The notes beneath the pieces were generated by a model. That model ran no database searches, was not told the DNA's origin, and worked only from the letters and a program-made list of their open reading frames with translations. From Hawksworthiomyces lignivorus (taxonomy: Eukaryota > Ascomycota > Sordariomycetes > Ophiostomatales > Ophiostomataceae), in NCBI GenBank assembly GCA_002917075.1, contig NTMA01000038.1, positions 62,001 to 126,000 on the forward strand: a stretch of DNA of 64,000 nucleotides. Direction: 5' to 3'. A program made the translations under genes and the position numbers. Of the stretch, positions 11,638 to 22,149 are shown one piece after another. How positions within the stretch are numbered: the first letter of the stretch is position 1; each line of letters opens with the position of its first letter.

Positions 11638-13070
11638 CACGGTGGGCCCAAACGATGGATTGCCTTGCAGAGGCGGTGGTTGGCTCTAAGCCGCTCAGTT
11701 CCACCTACTACGCAAGCGACCCCGGTTTTCGGTTTTCCTGTTTCATCTTTCTTATCAGAGCATCGTTGAAGCATCCCCTGGGCCTAGAAGCTATGTTTTT
11801 TTTTTTTTTTTGTGTCAAGGCGCTGTAGGAGCATATTGTCGGGGCTATTGTCCAGGCGTACGCGTCACTTTGTCTGTGTCTGGAGTAACGAAAGCAGGCC
11901 TTGGAGCATGGCATCCTTTCTTGATCGTCTTTGAATTTCTTTCGTTGTTTTTTGATTTATTTTGATTTTTAATTGTGCGGCACAAAGCATGGGCAGGGGC
12001 GTTTTAGGTGGAGCATTAATCTTGCTGTTCACGTTACTGTTTTATGGCTGCAAGAGACCGAGGACTCGACTAAAGTTATTGATATATAACAATACGGTGA
12101 CAGCTTTGGGAGCTTGGGAGATAGCATCAACTAAGTTCCTTGTGCTATTGTGATTATTTTCCATCACAGTGCAAGGCGTCTCGTTCTGGGATAATTTTTT
12201 TTTTCTTGCGGTTGTTTTTCTAGCTCTTCTTGCTTTTCTCTTTTGACATCAGGAAAACAAAATATTTTAAAAAATTAAGAGAAACCCGGAAATAGAGGCA
12301 GGAATAAGATTAGAAATCGATACCTTTTAATCAATTGCTCGTTGAGTAATATTTCTCATTCGGAAGCGCTGACCAGTCTGAAATTTTCTTTTACACTAAA
12401 GTATGAGGATACCTTGCCTTTGTCGGGCTGATATTATAGCGAGAGTCACAGCAGCAACAGGAATCACCGAGATCGCTTGGCGGGCTTTGCTGAGAGAAAC
12501 CGTTGGGCGTTGAGGTAAGATACAGTACGTCTTGTCGCGGGCTTGAGAGAATGCAAGATGGGTGAGTTTTTAGCTGCACCAACCCGGAATGGGGCAAGTG
12601 TCCCGACTTTTGGCCGTAGCCAAAGGACGGGCGTTACCTCCAAACACACGCTGATTGGCCAACAAGCAGAGGAGCTGCTTCCCCTGTGCTTTTTTTGGGT
12701 TGTTTTGCTGTGCCTGCGCTGTTCGCTTTTCTTCGGAGGTGTCCCAAATGCAAGTCCGGCCTAGCCAATTTACTGTACTATTACTCGCTCAATTGTACCA
12801 AGCTGTCCCTTATTTTACTTTTTTTTTTTCTCTCACTCTCCCTTTTCTTTTATCTCGCCGCTAGCGTTTATTTTTCTCAGACCTCATTCTCCAAAGCCAA
12901 CCTATCATCTCCTTTCCGAGAGTTCCCTCCTCAACTGTCTCGTCAACAGCTTTGACTGCATCATTTTTTCTCACCTTCCCTCTTTCTAATTGGGTTGGTT
13001 AACGACCTGTTTTTTTTTATTTCTATTCCCCTCTGCCAGCGTCTCCTTCTCGTCTCTCATTTCCTTCGTC
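11638..13070. other. Intergenic region, CDC4 3' end and PDA1 promoter/leader
   Basis: 1.43 kb. A T16 tract is at 11796-11811. An inverted CCAAT box (attgg) is at 12654-12658. From about 12770 the + strand is CT-rich up to the PDA1 start, typical of a long leader. No supported gene. Confidence 0.55.
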
Positions 13071-14554
13071 ATGTTCTCGCGTGCCGCTTTCCGCGTTGGC
13101 CGCGTTGCCTCCGTCGGAGCCCTGCGGTCGACTGCTGCGACATCATCCGCAGCGTCAATGTCGCTGCGCGCTTCAGCAGCTTCTTTCGTGGCCTCGTCTC
13201 CATCTGCTTCCTCCCCGTCCGTGTCCGCTCGGAGGTCGGTCACGACCGATGCCGCCTCTGCCCACGTCGAGAAGAGCGCCGTGCCCGAATCTGACGACGA
13301 GCCCTTCACGATCAACCTGAGCGACGAGAGCTTCGAGACCTACGAGCTGGACCCCCCTCCCTACACCCTCCAGGTCACCAAGAAGGAGCTGAAGCGCATG
13401 TACTATGACATGGTCACCATCCGCCAGATGGAGATGGCTGCCGACCGCCTCTACAAGGAGAAGAAGATCCGCGGTTTCTGCCACCTGTCCACCGGCCAGG
13501 AGGCTGTTGCCGTCGGCATCGAGAACGCCATCACCCGCGAAGACGATGTCATCACCGCATACCGCTGCCACGGCTTTGCCTACATGCGCGGCGGCGCCGT
13601 GAGCAAGATCATCGGCGAGCTGCTAGGCCGCCGCGGCGGCATCGCCTACGGCCGCGGTGGTTCCATGCACATGTTCGAGAAGGGATTCTACGGCGGCAAC
13701 GGTATTGTCGGCGCCCAGGTGCCTGTCGGCGCCGGTCTGGCCTTTGCCCACAAGTACCAGGACAAGAAGACGGCCACGGTCATCCTGTACGGCGACGGCG
13801 CCAGCAACCAGGGCCAGGTCTTCGAGGCGTTCAACATGGCCAAGCTGTGGAAGCTGCCGGCCCTCTTCGGCTGCGAGAGTGAGTGTTACCTAAAAGCCAA
13901 ATCATTTTTTTTTATTTTTTAAAATCTATCTTTCTGCCCCTCCGCGCCGATCAAGGATTCGTCTTTTTTTTCTTTTTTTCTTTTTTTCTTTTTTTTTCTT
14001 TTCTAAATTGAGACTGGGCTAACGTGGGTTTCCCCCCTTTTCCAGACAACAAGTACGGTATGGGTACGGCGGCATCGCGGTCGTCTGCGCTGACCGACTA
14101 CTACAAGCGTGGCCAGTACATTCCCGGTCTGAAGGTCAACGGCATGGACGTGCTGGCCGTCAAGGCTGCCGTCCAGTACGGCAAGGAGTGGACCGCCAAT
14201 GACAATGGTCCCCTCGTCCTCGAGTACGTCACCTACCGCTACGGTGGCCACTCCATGTCCGACCCGGGCACCACTTATCGCACTCGCGAGGAGATCCAGC
14301 GCATGCGCTCCACCAACGACCCCATCGCTGGCCTCAAGCAGAAGATCATCGACTGGGAGATCGTCACCGAGGAGGAGCTCAAGGCCCTCGACAAGGAGGC
14401 CCGCAACTACGTCAATGGTGAGGTGGCCATCGCCGAGGCGATGACCCCCCCCGACCCAACGCTGGATGTGCTCTTCGACGACATCTATGTCCACGGCTCT
14501 GAGCCCAAGTTCATCCGCGGTCGCACGGCGGAGGAGCTGCGCTACTTCGAGTAA
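13071..14554 (+). CDS. PDA1: Pyruvate dehydrogenase E1 component, alpha subunit, mitochondrial
   Basis: Thiamine-diphosphate-dependent decarboxylation of pyruvate in the mitochondrial PDH complex. Exons 13071-13878 and 14046-14554 give 438 aa. The start at 13071 gives an Arg/Ala/Ser-rich presequence (MFSRAAFRVGRVASVGALRST); an in-frame ATG at 12990 would hide it and lies in the CT-rich leader. The conserved core includes RQMEMAADRLY, GFCHLSTGQEAVAVGIENA and the TPP/Mg motif GDGASNQGQVFEAFNMAKLW; the latter runs into GCENNKYGMGT across the intron. GGHSMSDPGTTYRTREEIQ carries the serines that PDH kinase phosphorylates in other species. The 167-nt intron contains a T-rich (TnC) tract. Family assignment is certain. 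Confidence 0.97.
13963..14003 (+). repeat. Low-complexity T(n)C tract in the PDA1 intron
   Basis: Runs of 7-9 T separated by single C residues lie within the PDA1 intron, about 45-80 nt upstream of its acceptor. It may act as an extended polypyrimidine tract and is length-unstable in principle. Confidence 0.8.
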
Positions 14555-15042
14555 GGAGACTTGTTGGCGGGGCGGAGAGGGTGACGTGACGAGGGTTGGA
14601 GTGTCTCAATAGAAAGAGAGGGAAAGAGGGCGGAACAGTCTCTAGAGGCGGCAGACTCAATCTGCTATTGCCCCTTCTGCCTGTCTGTCTCACGAAGAAT
14701 AATCGTACAATATGTGCCATTATTTTTTTATTTATTTACTAATTTTGTCTGTTTTGTCAATTGTTCCCCCCTTTTCGTCCTACCCTGTAAGATCACCTGT
14801 CAAGTACAAAATATTGCCCTATCTAAAATAGATTTCGGAATGAGTTGGCATTTAAAGCAATTGCTCAGAAATTGGCGTGCAATGTAATTTGCCTGCACTC
14901 TATTATTATGCGTCTTGCGCCCAGAAAAGAGACACTGGACAGTTGGCGATGCGCAGTCACGTGAGCTGGAACCTAGTTGGCGCTGGTCAACTGGCTAGGA
15001 TTAAACGTATTGCACAGCGCACCTGCCCATTTAAATCAAAAA

Positions 15043-15093
15043 GACGCGATTTGGCCCGCGTCGGCTCCTTCAATTAACGTACCAAAGCGCGTC
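15043..15093 (+). promoter_or_regulatory. Cluster of three GACGCG (MBF/MCB-like) sites
   Basis: GACGCG occurs at 15043-15048 (+), 15057-15062 (- strand, written cgcgtc) and 15088-15093 (- strand). They lie about 390-440 bp upstream of the DNA ligase I start codon. In yeasts MBF binds ACGCG cores, and CDC9 is a G1/S-regulated gene. Function here is inferred. Confidence 0.5.
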
Positions 15094-15180
15094 CCGCAGT
15101 TCTTGACCTCTCTCGACCCGCTCTCCCACGCAATGTTGCCTAGGCGAAAACCAAGCAATTCTTTCAATCTGCCTAGAGCC

Positions 15181-15190
15181 TACGGAGTAC
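15181..15190 (+). repeat. TACGGAGTA motif copy
   Basis: TACGGAGTAC, upstream of DNA ligase I. One of seven exact intergenic copies. Confidence 0.7.
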
Positions 15191-15382
15191 AAAAACAAGA
15201 GAGAGGCGCGTTGCATCTTGGTCACTTTTGGATCTCTTCCTGTCTCCGTCTGCCTTTTTTTCCGGTGACGGCCCTATTTCGTCATACTACCAAAAGTAAC
15301 GCTGGCTTCGAGGCAGCTGGTGCGTTTTGCGCTCCGCGCCTTTCGCAAAGGTAGTCGCAGCAGAGACGACATCGACAGCGGT

Positions 15383-15389
15383 TTTCGCG
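15383..15389 (-). promoter_or_regulatory. CGCGAAA (SCB/E2F-like) site
   Basis: The - strand reads CGCGAAA (+ strand tttcgcg), matching the yeast SCB consensus CRCGAAA and the E2F-like core. It lies about 95 bp upstream of the ligase start codon. A 7-mer alone is weak evidence; its nearness to the GACGCG cluster supports it. Confidence 0.4.
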
Positions 15390-15481
15390 CTTTTACAGCC
15401 TTGAAGACCTTTGCTTTGACCAAGCCGATAACCCCATCCTCCTTCTGCAGAGCAGTTTCTAGTCTATCCCCTCTTCTCACC

Positions 15482-18341
15482 ATGGCTCCCAACAAGCAGG
15501 CGACCTTGGGGTATGTCAAGCCGTCGCAGACCACACTGGGGCATGTGCCCGCAAGGACCTTATCTGTGTGTTGCTTTCTGCTTTACCGAGACTAACACAC
15601 AAGTTTAGGAGGTTTTTTAGCACACCGGGAAGTGCTCGGCCGGCGCCGCAGCAGCAGACCAAGCTGTCGTTTGCGACCAAGACAAACGGCAGCGGAAGCA
15701 GCAGTAATCGCGGAGGGGCAACAGAAGGTCAGAGCTCGTCTAAAGAGAATGTGGCGCCTGAGAAGGGTGTGTATTTCGCTTTTATTTTATCCCATATCTG
15801 TCTCTTGTTGTCATCGCTTCATACTATCCCCCCCCCCAAAAAAAAAACGTTTTTTAACTCCTTTAGACTCGAAGAAGCGGCACTCGGACGATGAAGGAGT
15901 GGTTAAAGACGAGTTGGGCGAATCGGATCTGGATAAACCCAAAATTAAGCGGGCTCGCAAGAACCGCAGAGTGATCGAAGACGACGAGGAGTCCGGAGAG
16001 GAGAAGGATGAAGTTTCTGTACCCAAGATTAAAAAGGAAGTGGGTGTTACAAACGACGTGACTATGACGGACGCAGTGCCAGCATCCCAAAGTGCGGATA
16101 TTGCGAGTGGCAGCAGCAAAGCAATAAAAAGGGAAAAAGTCGACAACGGTGACGATGAACATGCGTCCTCAGCAGCAGAGTCAAGTTCGGAAGCTGAGGA
16201 GGATGAGGAGGAGGAAGAAGAAGAGAAGCCAGAAGTCGCAGCGAAGGTCCGCAAGACCGTCCAGACTGTTTTGTCAACTACCAAAACCGATGCTTATCCC
16301 GACTGGAAACCAGGGGAGCCTGTGCCTTATGCAGCTCTCTGCCGCACCTTTTCCCTGATCGAGCTCACTACTAAACGACTGATCATTATGGAGTACTGCT
16401 CTCTGTTTTTGCGGCAGGTTCTACGTCTGACTCCTCAAGACTTACTTCCCACCGTGCTGCTCATGATCAATAAACTAGCACCCGACTACGCCGGCATTGA
16501 GCTCGGCATCGGTGAATCTCTCATCATGAAGGCCATTGGCGAGACTACAGGACGCAGCCTTGCTGTCATCAAACAGGACCAGAAAGAGATTGGCGATTTG
16601 GGCCTCGTGGCTGTCAAATCGCGGTCCACTCAACCCACAATGTTCAAGCCTAAGCCACTGACGGTTCAAGGCGTCCATAAGGGTCTCATGGCCATTGCCA
16701 CCGTAACCGGCAACGGCGCCCAGCAGCGGAAAGTGGATGGTATCAAGAAATTGCTGTCAGCTGCCGATGCTAGCACAAGCACCCAAGGGCGTATTGACAT
16801 CACCAAGGACAAGGGCGGACCTAGCGAAGCAAAATACTTAGTTCGGTTTCTAGAAGGTAAGCTTCGATTAGGTCTGGCCGAGAAGACGGTGCTAGTCTCT
16901 CTGGCTCAGGCTGTCATACACCACGAAGCTGGGGTGACCGGCAAGACTGCCTCGACAGACGATGTAGAAAAAGCTGAAGCTATGCTCAAGACTGTGTATA
17001 GGTAAGACATCCTGTTCCTTTTAGCCCCCCCCGAGTTGAAATCTTCTCTGACATCCCAGTGAACTGCCGAGCTATGATATCATCATACCGGCCATGCTGG
17101 AACACGGTATTATGCACCTGAAGGAAAACTGCAAACTTCGTCCCGGCATTCCCCTCAAGCCCATGCTGGCCAAACCGACCAAAGCCATCACTGAAGTTTT
17201 GGACCGCTTTGAAAACCAGACGTTCACCTGCGAATATAAATACGACGGTGAGCGAGCCCAAATTCATTATGTGGCCAAGGGAGAGGAAGAAGGTGCTTCG
17301 GCATCCCAAGGTTTGACGGCCATCTTCTCGCGCAATTCTGAAGATCTGTCCAAGAAATATCCAGATATTCTTGCTAAGCTTCACACGTGGGTGAAGCCCG
17401 AGACCAAGAGCTTTGTCCTGGACTGTGAAACGGTAGCCTGGGACGTGGCTGAGCGGAAAGTATTGCCGTTCCAACAGCTGATGACGCGCAAGAGGAAGGA
17501 TGTCAAGATTGAAGATGTCAAGGTCAAAGTATGCGTTTTCGCCTTCGATTTGCTGTATCTGAACGGTGTCGCAATTGTCGAGCAGCCGATGAGGTCGCGT
17601 CGTGAACAGTTGCGCGAGGCTTTCTTCCCTGTCGAAGGCGAGTTTGCGTTTGCTACACACATGGATGGACAAGAGCTGGACGCCATCCAGGCTTTCCTGG
17701 ATGAGAGCGTCAAAGCGTCATGTGAGGGCCTCATGGTCAAGATGCTTGACGGCCCCGAGAGCGGATACGAACCAAGCAAGCGTTCGCGCAACTGGCTCAA
17801 GATCAAAAAAGACTACCTGTCAGGTGTAGGCGACTCGCTTGACTTGGTCGTACTAGGCGCTTACTACGGAAAGGGCAAACGCACGTCAGTATACGGGGCA
17901 TTCTTACTCGCTTGCTACAACGCATCAACCGACACATATGAGACAGTCTGCAACATCGGCACAGGATTCAGCGAGGCCGTCCTAGATGAGCTGCATGCTC
18001 AACTCAGCACCACCGTCATTGACCGGCCGAAGCCATTTTATGCCCACAGCTCTGGCGGACAGCATCAGCCAGACGTATGGTTCGAGCCGCGCTATGTGTG
18101 GGAAGTGCGCACGGCCGATTTGACCCTCAGCCCGCGATACAAGGCCGGCGCACACGAGGGCGTCGACAGCTCTGGAGAACAACGCGGTATCAGCCTCCGG
18201 TTCCCACGGTTCATCCGTATTCGAGACGACAAAAAGCCTGACCAGGCGACCACATCGCGGCAGGTGGCTGAGATGTACCGCAAGCAGGAGAGTGTAGCTA
18301 AGAGCAAAGGCCCTGCAGTCGATGATGATTTTGAGTATTAG
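15482..18341 (+). CDS. CDC9: ATP-dependent DNA ligase I
   Basis: Seals nicks between Okazaki fragments and in excision repair. Exons 15482-15510, 15609-15766, 15867-17001 and 17060-18341 give 867 aa. The first splice builds a canonical PCNA-binding PIP box, QATLGRFF (residues 6-13), which confirms both the start and intron 1. An acidic, Lys-rich, poorly ordered region follows (about 30-220), with SSSEAEEDEEEEEEE. The helical DNA-binding domain starts near PYAALCRTFSLIE. The adenylation domain has the nucleophile lysine in CEYKYDGERAQ (about K501). Later motifs are SRNSEDLSKKYPD, FVLDCETVAWD, CEGLMVKML and RNWLKIKKDYL; the OB fold ends near RFPRFIRIRDDKKPDQATT. The gene converges on the CLC gene with only 153 bp between stops. 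The assignment is certain. Confidence 0.97.
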
Positions 18342-18494
18342 ATAATGGGGTGTATACGAGAACATGGGAATAAACACAACTGTATATATGTATACCACTC
18401 TTGTCTTCCTTGTTTCGAATCTATGAAATTAGTGTTTCTAGTAAAATTCGCTTCAGTATTTGCGGTGGCCTATCTAAATAATTATATGTTCCTT

Positions 18495-21400
18495 CTACAA
18501 GATCGATTCCCTCTCTGGGCCTGGACTCAGCAAGCCGTCTCTTCCAGCTATGCCCTCGTGCAGTAGGCCCCGCCGTTCGCCTAGGCCGTCTTCTCGAAGC
18601 CGACCCGACTCAGCAGCTATGGAACCGCTGTCGACGCTATTGTGGTTGGCATCCCCGTTTAGACCCTGTCTACCGTTGCCACGAAGGCCCAATCCATCGC
18701 CCTCGTCACCACGCTGAGACTCCTCTACCCCATTGAGCACATACCACACATCCTTTTTCGTGAGCAATCCTTGAAGCACGCCGCGGTCACTGAATAGTAC
18801 GTATCGCAGCCCCAGCTTTTGGAAATAGTTGACCGCCAAGTGAAGGCTCGACCGCGACGGCAATGTCAGAGGCGTTTGGTCCATCCAGGGTCGCAGGTCC
18901 AGTGTCGTCCGTGGATCTGCCATGGGCTGGTGCGCAAAGAATGCCTCTGTCTCTTCTGGTGGTAAAGACCGAGGCGGTTGTGTAGCAGCATGTAGTGTGT
19001 AATCTAATTCAGCTCGCGAGATGTAGCCAAGTAGTATGGCATCACGGGGGTCTGACACAACGGGGAACCCTCGGTACGGATGAGCGTCAAGGATGCGGCG
19101 CAGGCTCGCAACTGTGTGGCCTGTGGCCGTCAGAACAACCAGATCCTCGATGCGCGTCATCACCTGCGCTGCGGGTACGTCAGGAATCTGCATCTCTTCG
19201 CTGTTATCGAGATAGGGATACTCGTTAAAATGTATCCAGGCTTCATAGATGCCACGCCGCGAAAAGGCATCGCCCACCCATTTCGACAACATCACGGCCA
19301 CCATGATAGGGAGCACGTATGTGAGCGCCCCTGTCAGCTCGAAAACAATAACTACAATCGAGACTGTAACGCGCGTGACACCGGCCAAAGCTGCAGCTGC
19401 GCCAACAATGGCGTACGTGCCGGGTGTCACACAATTCATGTCTTGCTCGCAAGTCTGGAATGGGAAGAAATCAGGATGGTTTCGCTGCCATATCTCCATG
19501 ACGATACCGACAGCACGACCTGAGAGGGCGCCAATCGCCATAGACGGCAAAATTATTCCGGCCGGGATTTGCAAACCAAATGTTATGGCAGCAAGAAAGA
19601 ATCCGAGCACCGCAGCAAATAGCAATAACACAATAGTGCCGGCCGTGGCGGCACCTGTCTTGCAAAGACCGAATTGGTCATCTAGCAGCATTGAGCACTC
19701 AGAGAAAAGATTAGACACAAGCTCCGACGATTGGGCTCGCATGTAGAGGTTCGGATAGTTAATGAGCGCAGTCAGCAGCGCCACAACTGCTACTTGAATA
19801 ATAGGACCAGGAAGCCAGTTGCTGTTGGCCTTCTTCAACTGCGCAATCCACATATTCGCCTTGATAAAAAGGCCTCCGTAAACACCCTGCAGTGCGTGTT
19901 AGCTCATAATCGAAATATTGGGCGCATCAATGATAAGAGAAGAGCATACCCCTAGGATACCCAACAGGGCGAAAGGTACAATCTCAAAAGCGTGCCAGCC
20001 AGAGCTGTATTGAACCTGATACAATACAAGTTTACCCGAGCGGAAGGGATCCAGAGCTTGTAGGACGAATGCTGCAGTCATAGCACAGACAAAGCTCTGC
20101 CACATGGTCTTGTCAGGGAAGTAGTAGGACAGCGTCTATAATGTCAGCTAGAGTTGTACCAAGTGGAAGAGAAACGCACTCACTTCAAGACTAAACAGGA
20201 CGCCCCCGATGGGAGAGCCGAAGGCAACAGAGATGCCTGACGCCGAGGCAGCTGACAGCACTTCTCTCTTTCGTGCTGTACGCGTCGTTAGCTTCAAATT
20301 TGATATGATATTTGAGAAATCACATTCACGTACCTTCGTTGTTGTTGATACTAGGAAACAACTTGATGAAGAGATTCGCACAACAGCAGGCGACATGAAC
20401 GAAAGGACCTTCTTTACCAAGCCACATGCCAGAGGCTACAGCCAGACACTAGAATGAGTTAGCCATACCGAGGCCGCAATATGCCAAGACGAGTGTAAAG
20501 AGATCGCACCAGTCCAAGTGATTTCGTCACCAACGTCCATGCACCAAGAAAGCGTCGCATCACGAAGCCTCCAAGCATCGTCTTAATCTCAGGAATGCCA
20601 CTGTGCTTGGCGTAGATTGCATACTCCTTAACAAGGAGAGCGGCACAGACAGCAAATGTAACCGATAGCAAGAGGAAAAAGAAGTACTCGATAAACCACT
20701 TGCCCGCCCCCGACGTGATTCCTAAGGCACCAGCCCATGGCTGCCACCCATCACACTTGGCACCCTCGTCGTAGCCCATACAACAAAATCCACGATTGAG
20801 ATAGAATGCGCCACCATCGGTCCCACCCGAAGCGCAAAATCCGCCTTTGAGGTCGCCGAGCCAGTCAGAAGCAACATCGATGCCCGCTGCCAGCGTACCA
20901 GCAGCTATACCAGTCAGAACCAAGACAACCCAGACTTGACCTGCGTCGAGCAGGCGGCGGACGTAGCCGAGGATGCCGCTTGTGCCCGTGACAAGGGCAC
21001 GTTGGCGCTGGCGTTCTTTGTTGTACTCAAAAATCCAATCGATGGCCGTCAGATCCTCGTAGCCTACGCGTCGACCGAGACCCTCAGAATACCAGTCAAC
21101 CACGTTTACCATATCAGTCGTGTTCTTGCCGTTGCTGAAGTTCATGTTGATGCCGCCCTCATTGTCGTTGAGACTTCCAGTCCCGCCCACAACGTCTTGA
21201 GGTTCAAATTCTTGGTCCTCATCCACTCTGTATCCCTGGTATCCGTTGCCATGATGCGAGTATGGTGAGGATGAATCGATGCCAAAAGTAGACAGAAATG
21301 TTCGCGCCGACTGCGGAAGAAAACTGCTTTGCTTTTGTTTCCGTTTGAAAGACACAGGCTCGTTTAGGTCGGTGGCGTGCAGGTCTTCATCAGCCACTCT

Positions 21401-21670
21401 ACTTCTGCTCGTATCTTGTTGTATGGCGCTCGTCTGCGAGCTGGTTCCGTTTTCAGTTATACCGAAGCCGTTGTGATCATTATCGTCGTCGCCGCCGAGC
21501 AGGTCGATGGGGACTCCGTTGTTTAATGGAGGAGAGGTTTTTGCTATGCTACCGCTGCCGCCACCGTTATCATAGAGAGACGGGTTATGTGAAGGAGGAA
21601 AAAGTTGAGGCGATCCCGATGGACCATTGTTGTTGCGCCTCCCTACTGCTCCTCCTGCTGAAGATTCCAT
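18495..21670 (-). CDS. CLC-family chloride channel / H+-Cl- exchanger
   Basis: Membrane chloride transporter of the Gef1/ClcA group, normally in Golgi/vacuolar membranes, where it supports acidification and copper/iron handling. Exons run 21670-20510, 20448-20334, 20275-20184, 20135-19950 and 19886-18495, giving 981 aa. About 190 disordered residues precede the first helices. Selectivity motifs are [17 protein letters not shown], then [11 protein letters not shown] with the gating glutamate, and [12 protein letters not shown]; both of the latter are rebuilt across introns. A second half contains [18 protein letters not shown]. Two cytosolic CBS domains follow (near [12 protein letters not shown] and the segment ending [10 protein letters not shown]). 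Upstream of the transporter core, [17 protein letters not shown] is a typical fungal CLC segment. Channel versus exchanger cannot be settled from this. Confidence 0.93.
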
Positions 21671-22149
21671 TGTTTATGGACGGCGGAACCGTCATGTCGC
21701 AGCTCCTGCAGCTCGACGGGTACCGAGGGAAACGAAGGAAGATGTCATTCAAATATGAGATTTTATGGACTGAGAAATAATATAGCTGCAATCTGTTTCG
21801 TCTAAGAAGTCCTTTGAGATTGTGGTCTTCGTCGAGCGTCTTTTCGTCGTATCTTGCTGCTTGGTTACGGTCGCGTTGCTTACACGTATGCATGGTGTAA
21901 TTACAATGATCCAAAGCGAGATGATACTTGCGCACGTCAGCTTGCGTTTAAGAATATGCAAATATACAAATATGCAAATATGCGGGTACTACATTTTTGT
22001 GTTCTAATACAGAAATTATATACTGAGCCACCCGTCATCGATCTCCATGGAAGTAAAGAAAGTGTTATTGCTCTGGCTTAAACTGCGCAGCTAAATGTTT
22101 TATCGAAAACATGGCGTTTTAAGCGACGTGTACTTGTGGTGATTTAATA
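21671..22149. promoter_or_regulatory. Divergent promoter region, CLC and neurochondrin genes
   Basis: 479 bp between divergent starts. Around 21955-21985 there is an AT-rich imperfect direct repeat of AATATGCAAATAT type. Nothing else stands out. Confidence 0.5.

Larger units (their letters stand above)
14555..15481. promoter_or_regulatory. PDA1 3' region and DNA ligase I promoter
   Basis: 927 bp between tandem genes. A TCACGTGA palindrome lies at 14957-14964. Three GACGCG sites and one CGCGAAA site, listed separately, lie between here and the ligase start. A TACGGAGTAC copy is at 15181-15190. No gene is supported. Confidence 0.6.

Noticed and set aside
6014..14964. Two TCACGTGA palindromes (6014-6021 and 14957-14964) as a shared regulon signal
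   Set aside because: About one copy of any 8-bp palindrome is expected by chance in 64 kb, so two is not notable.
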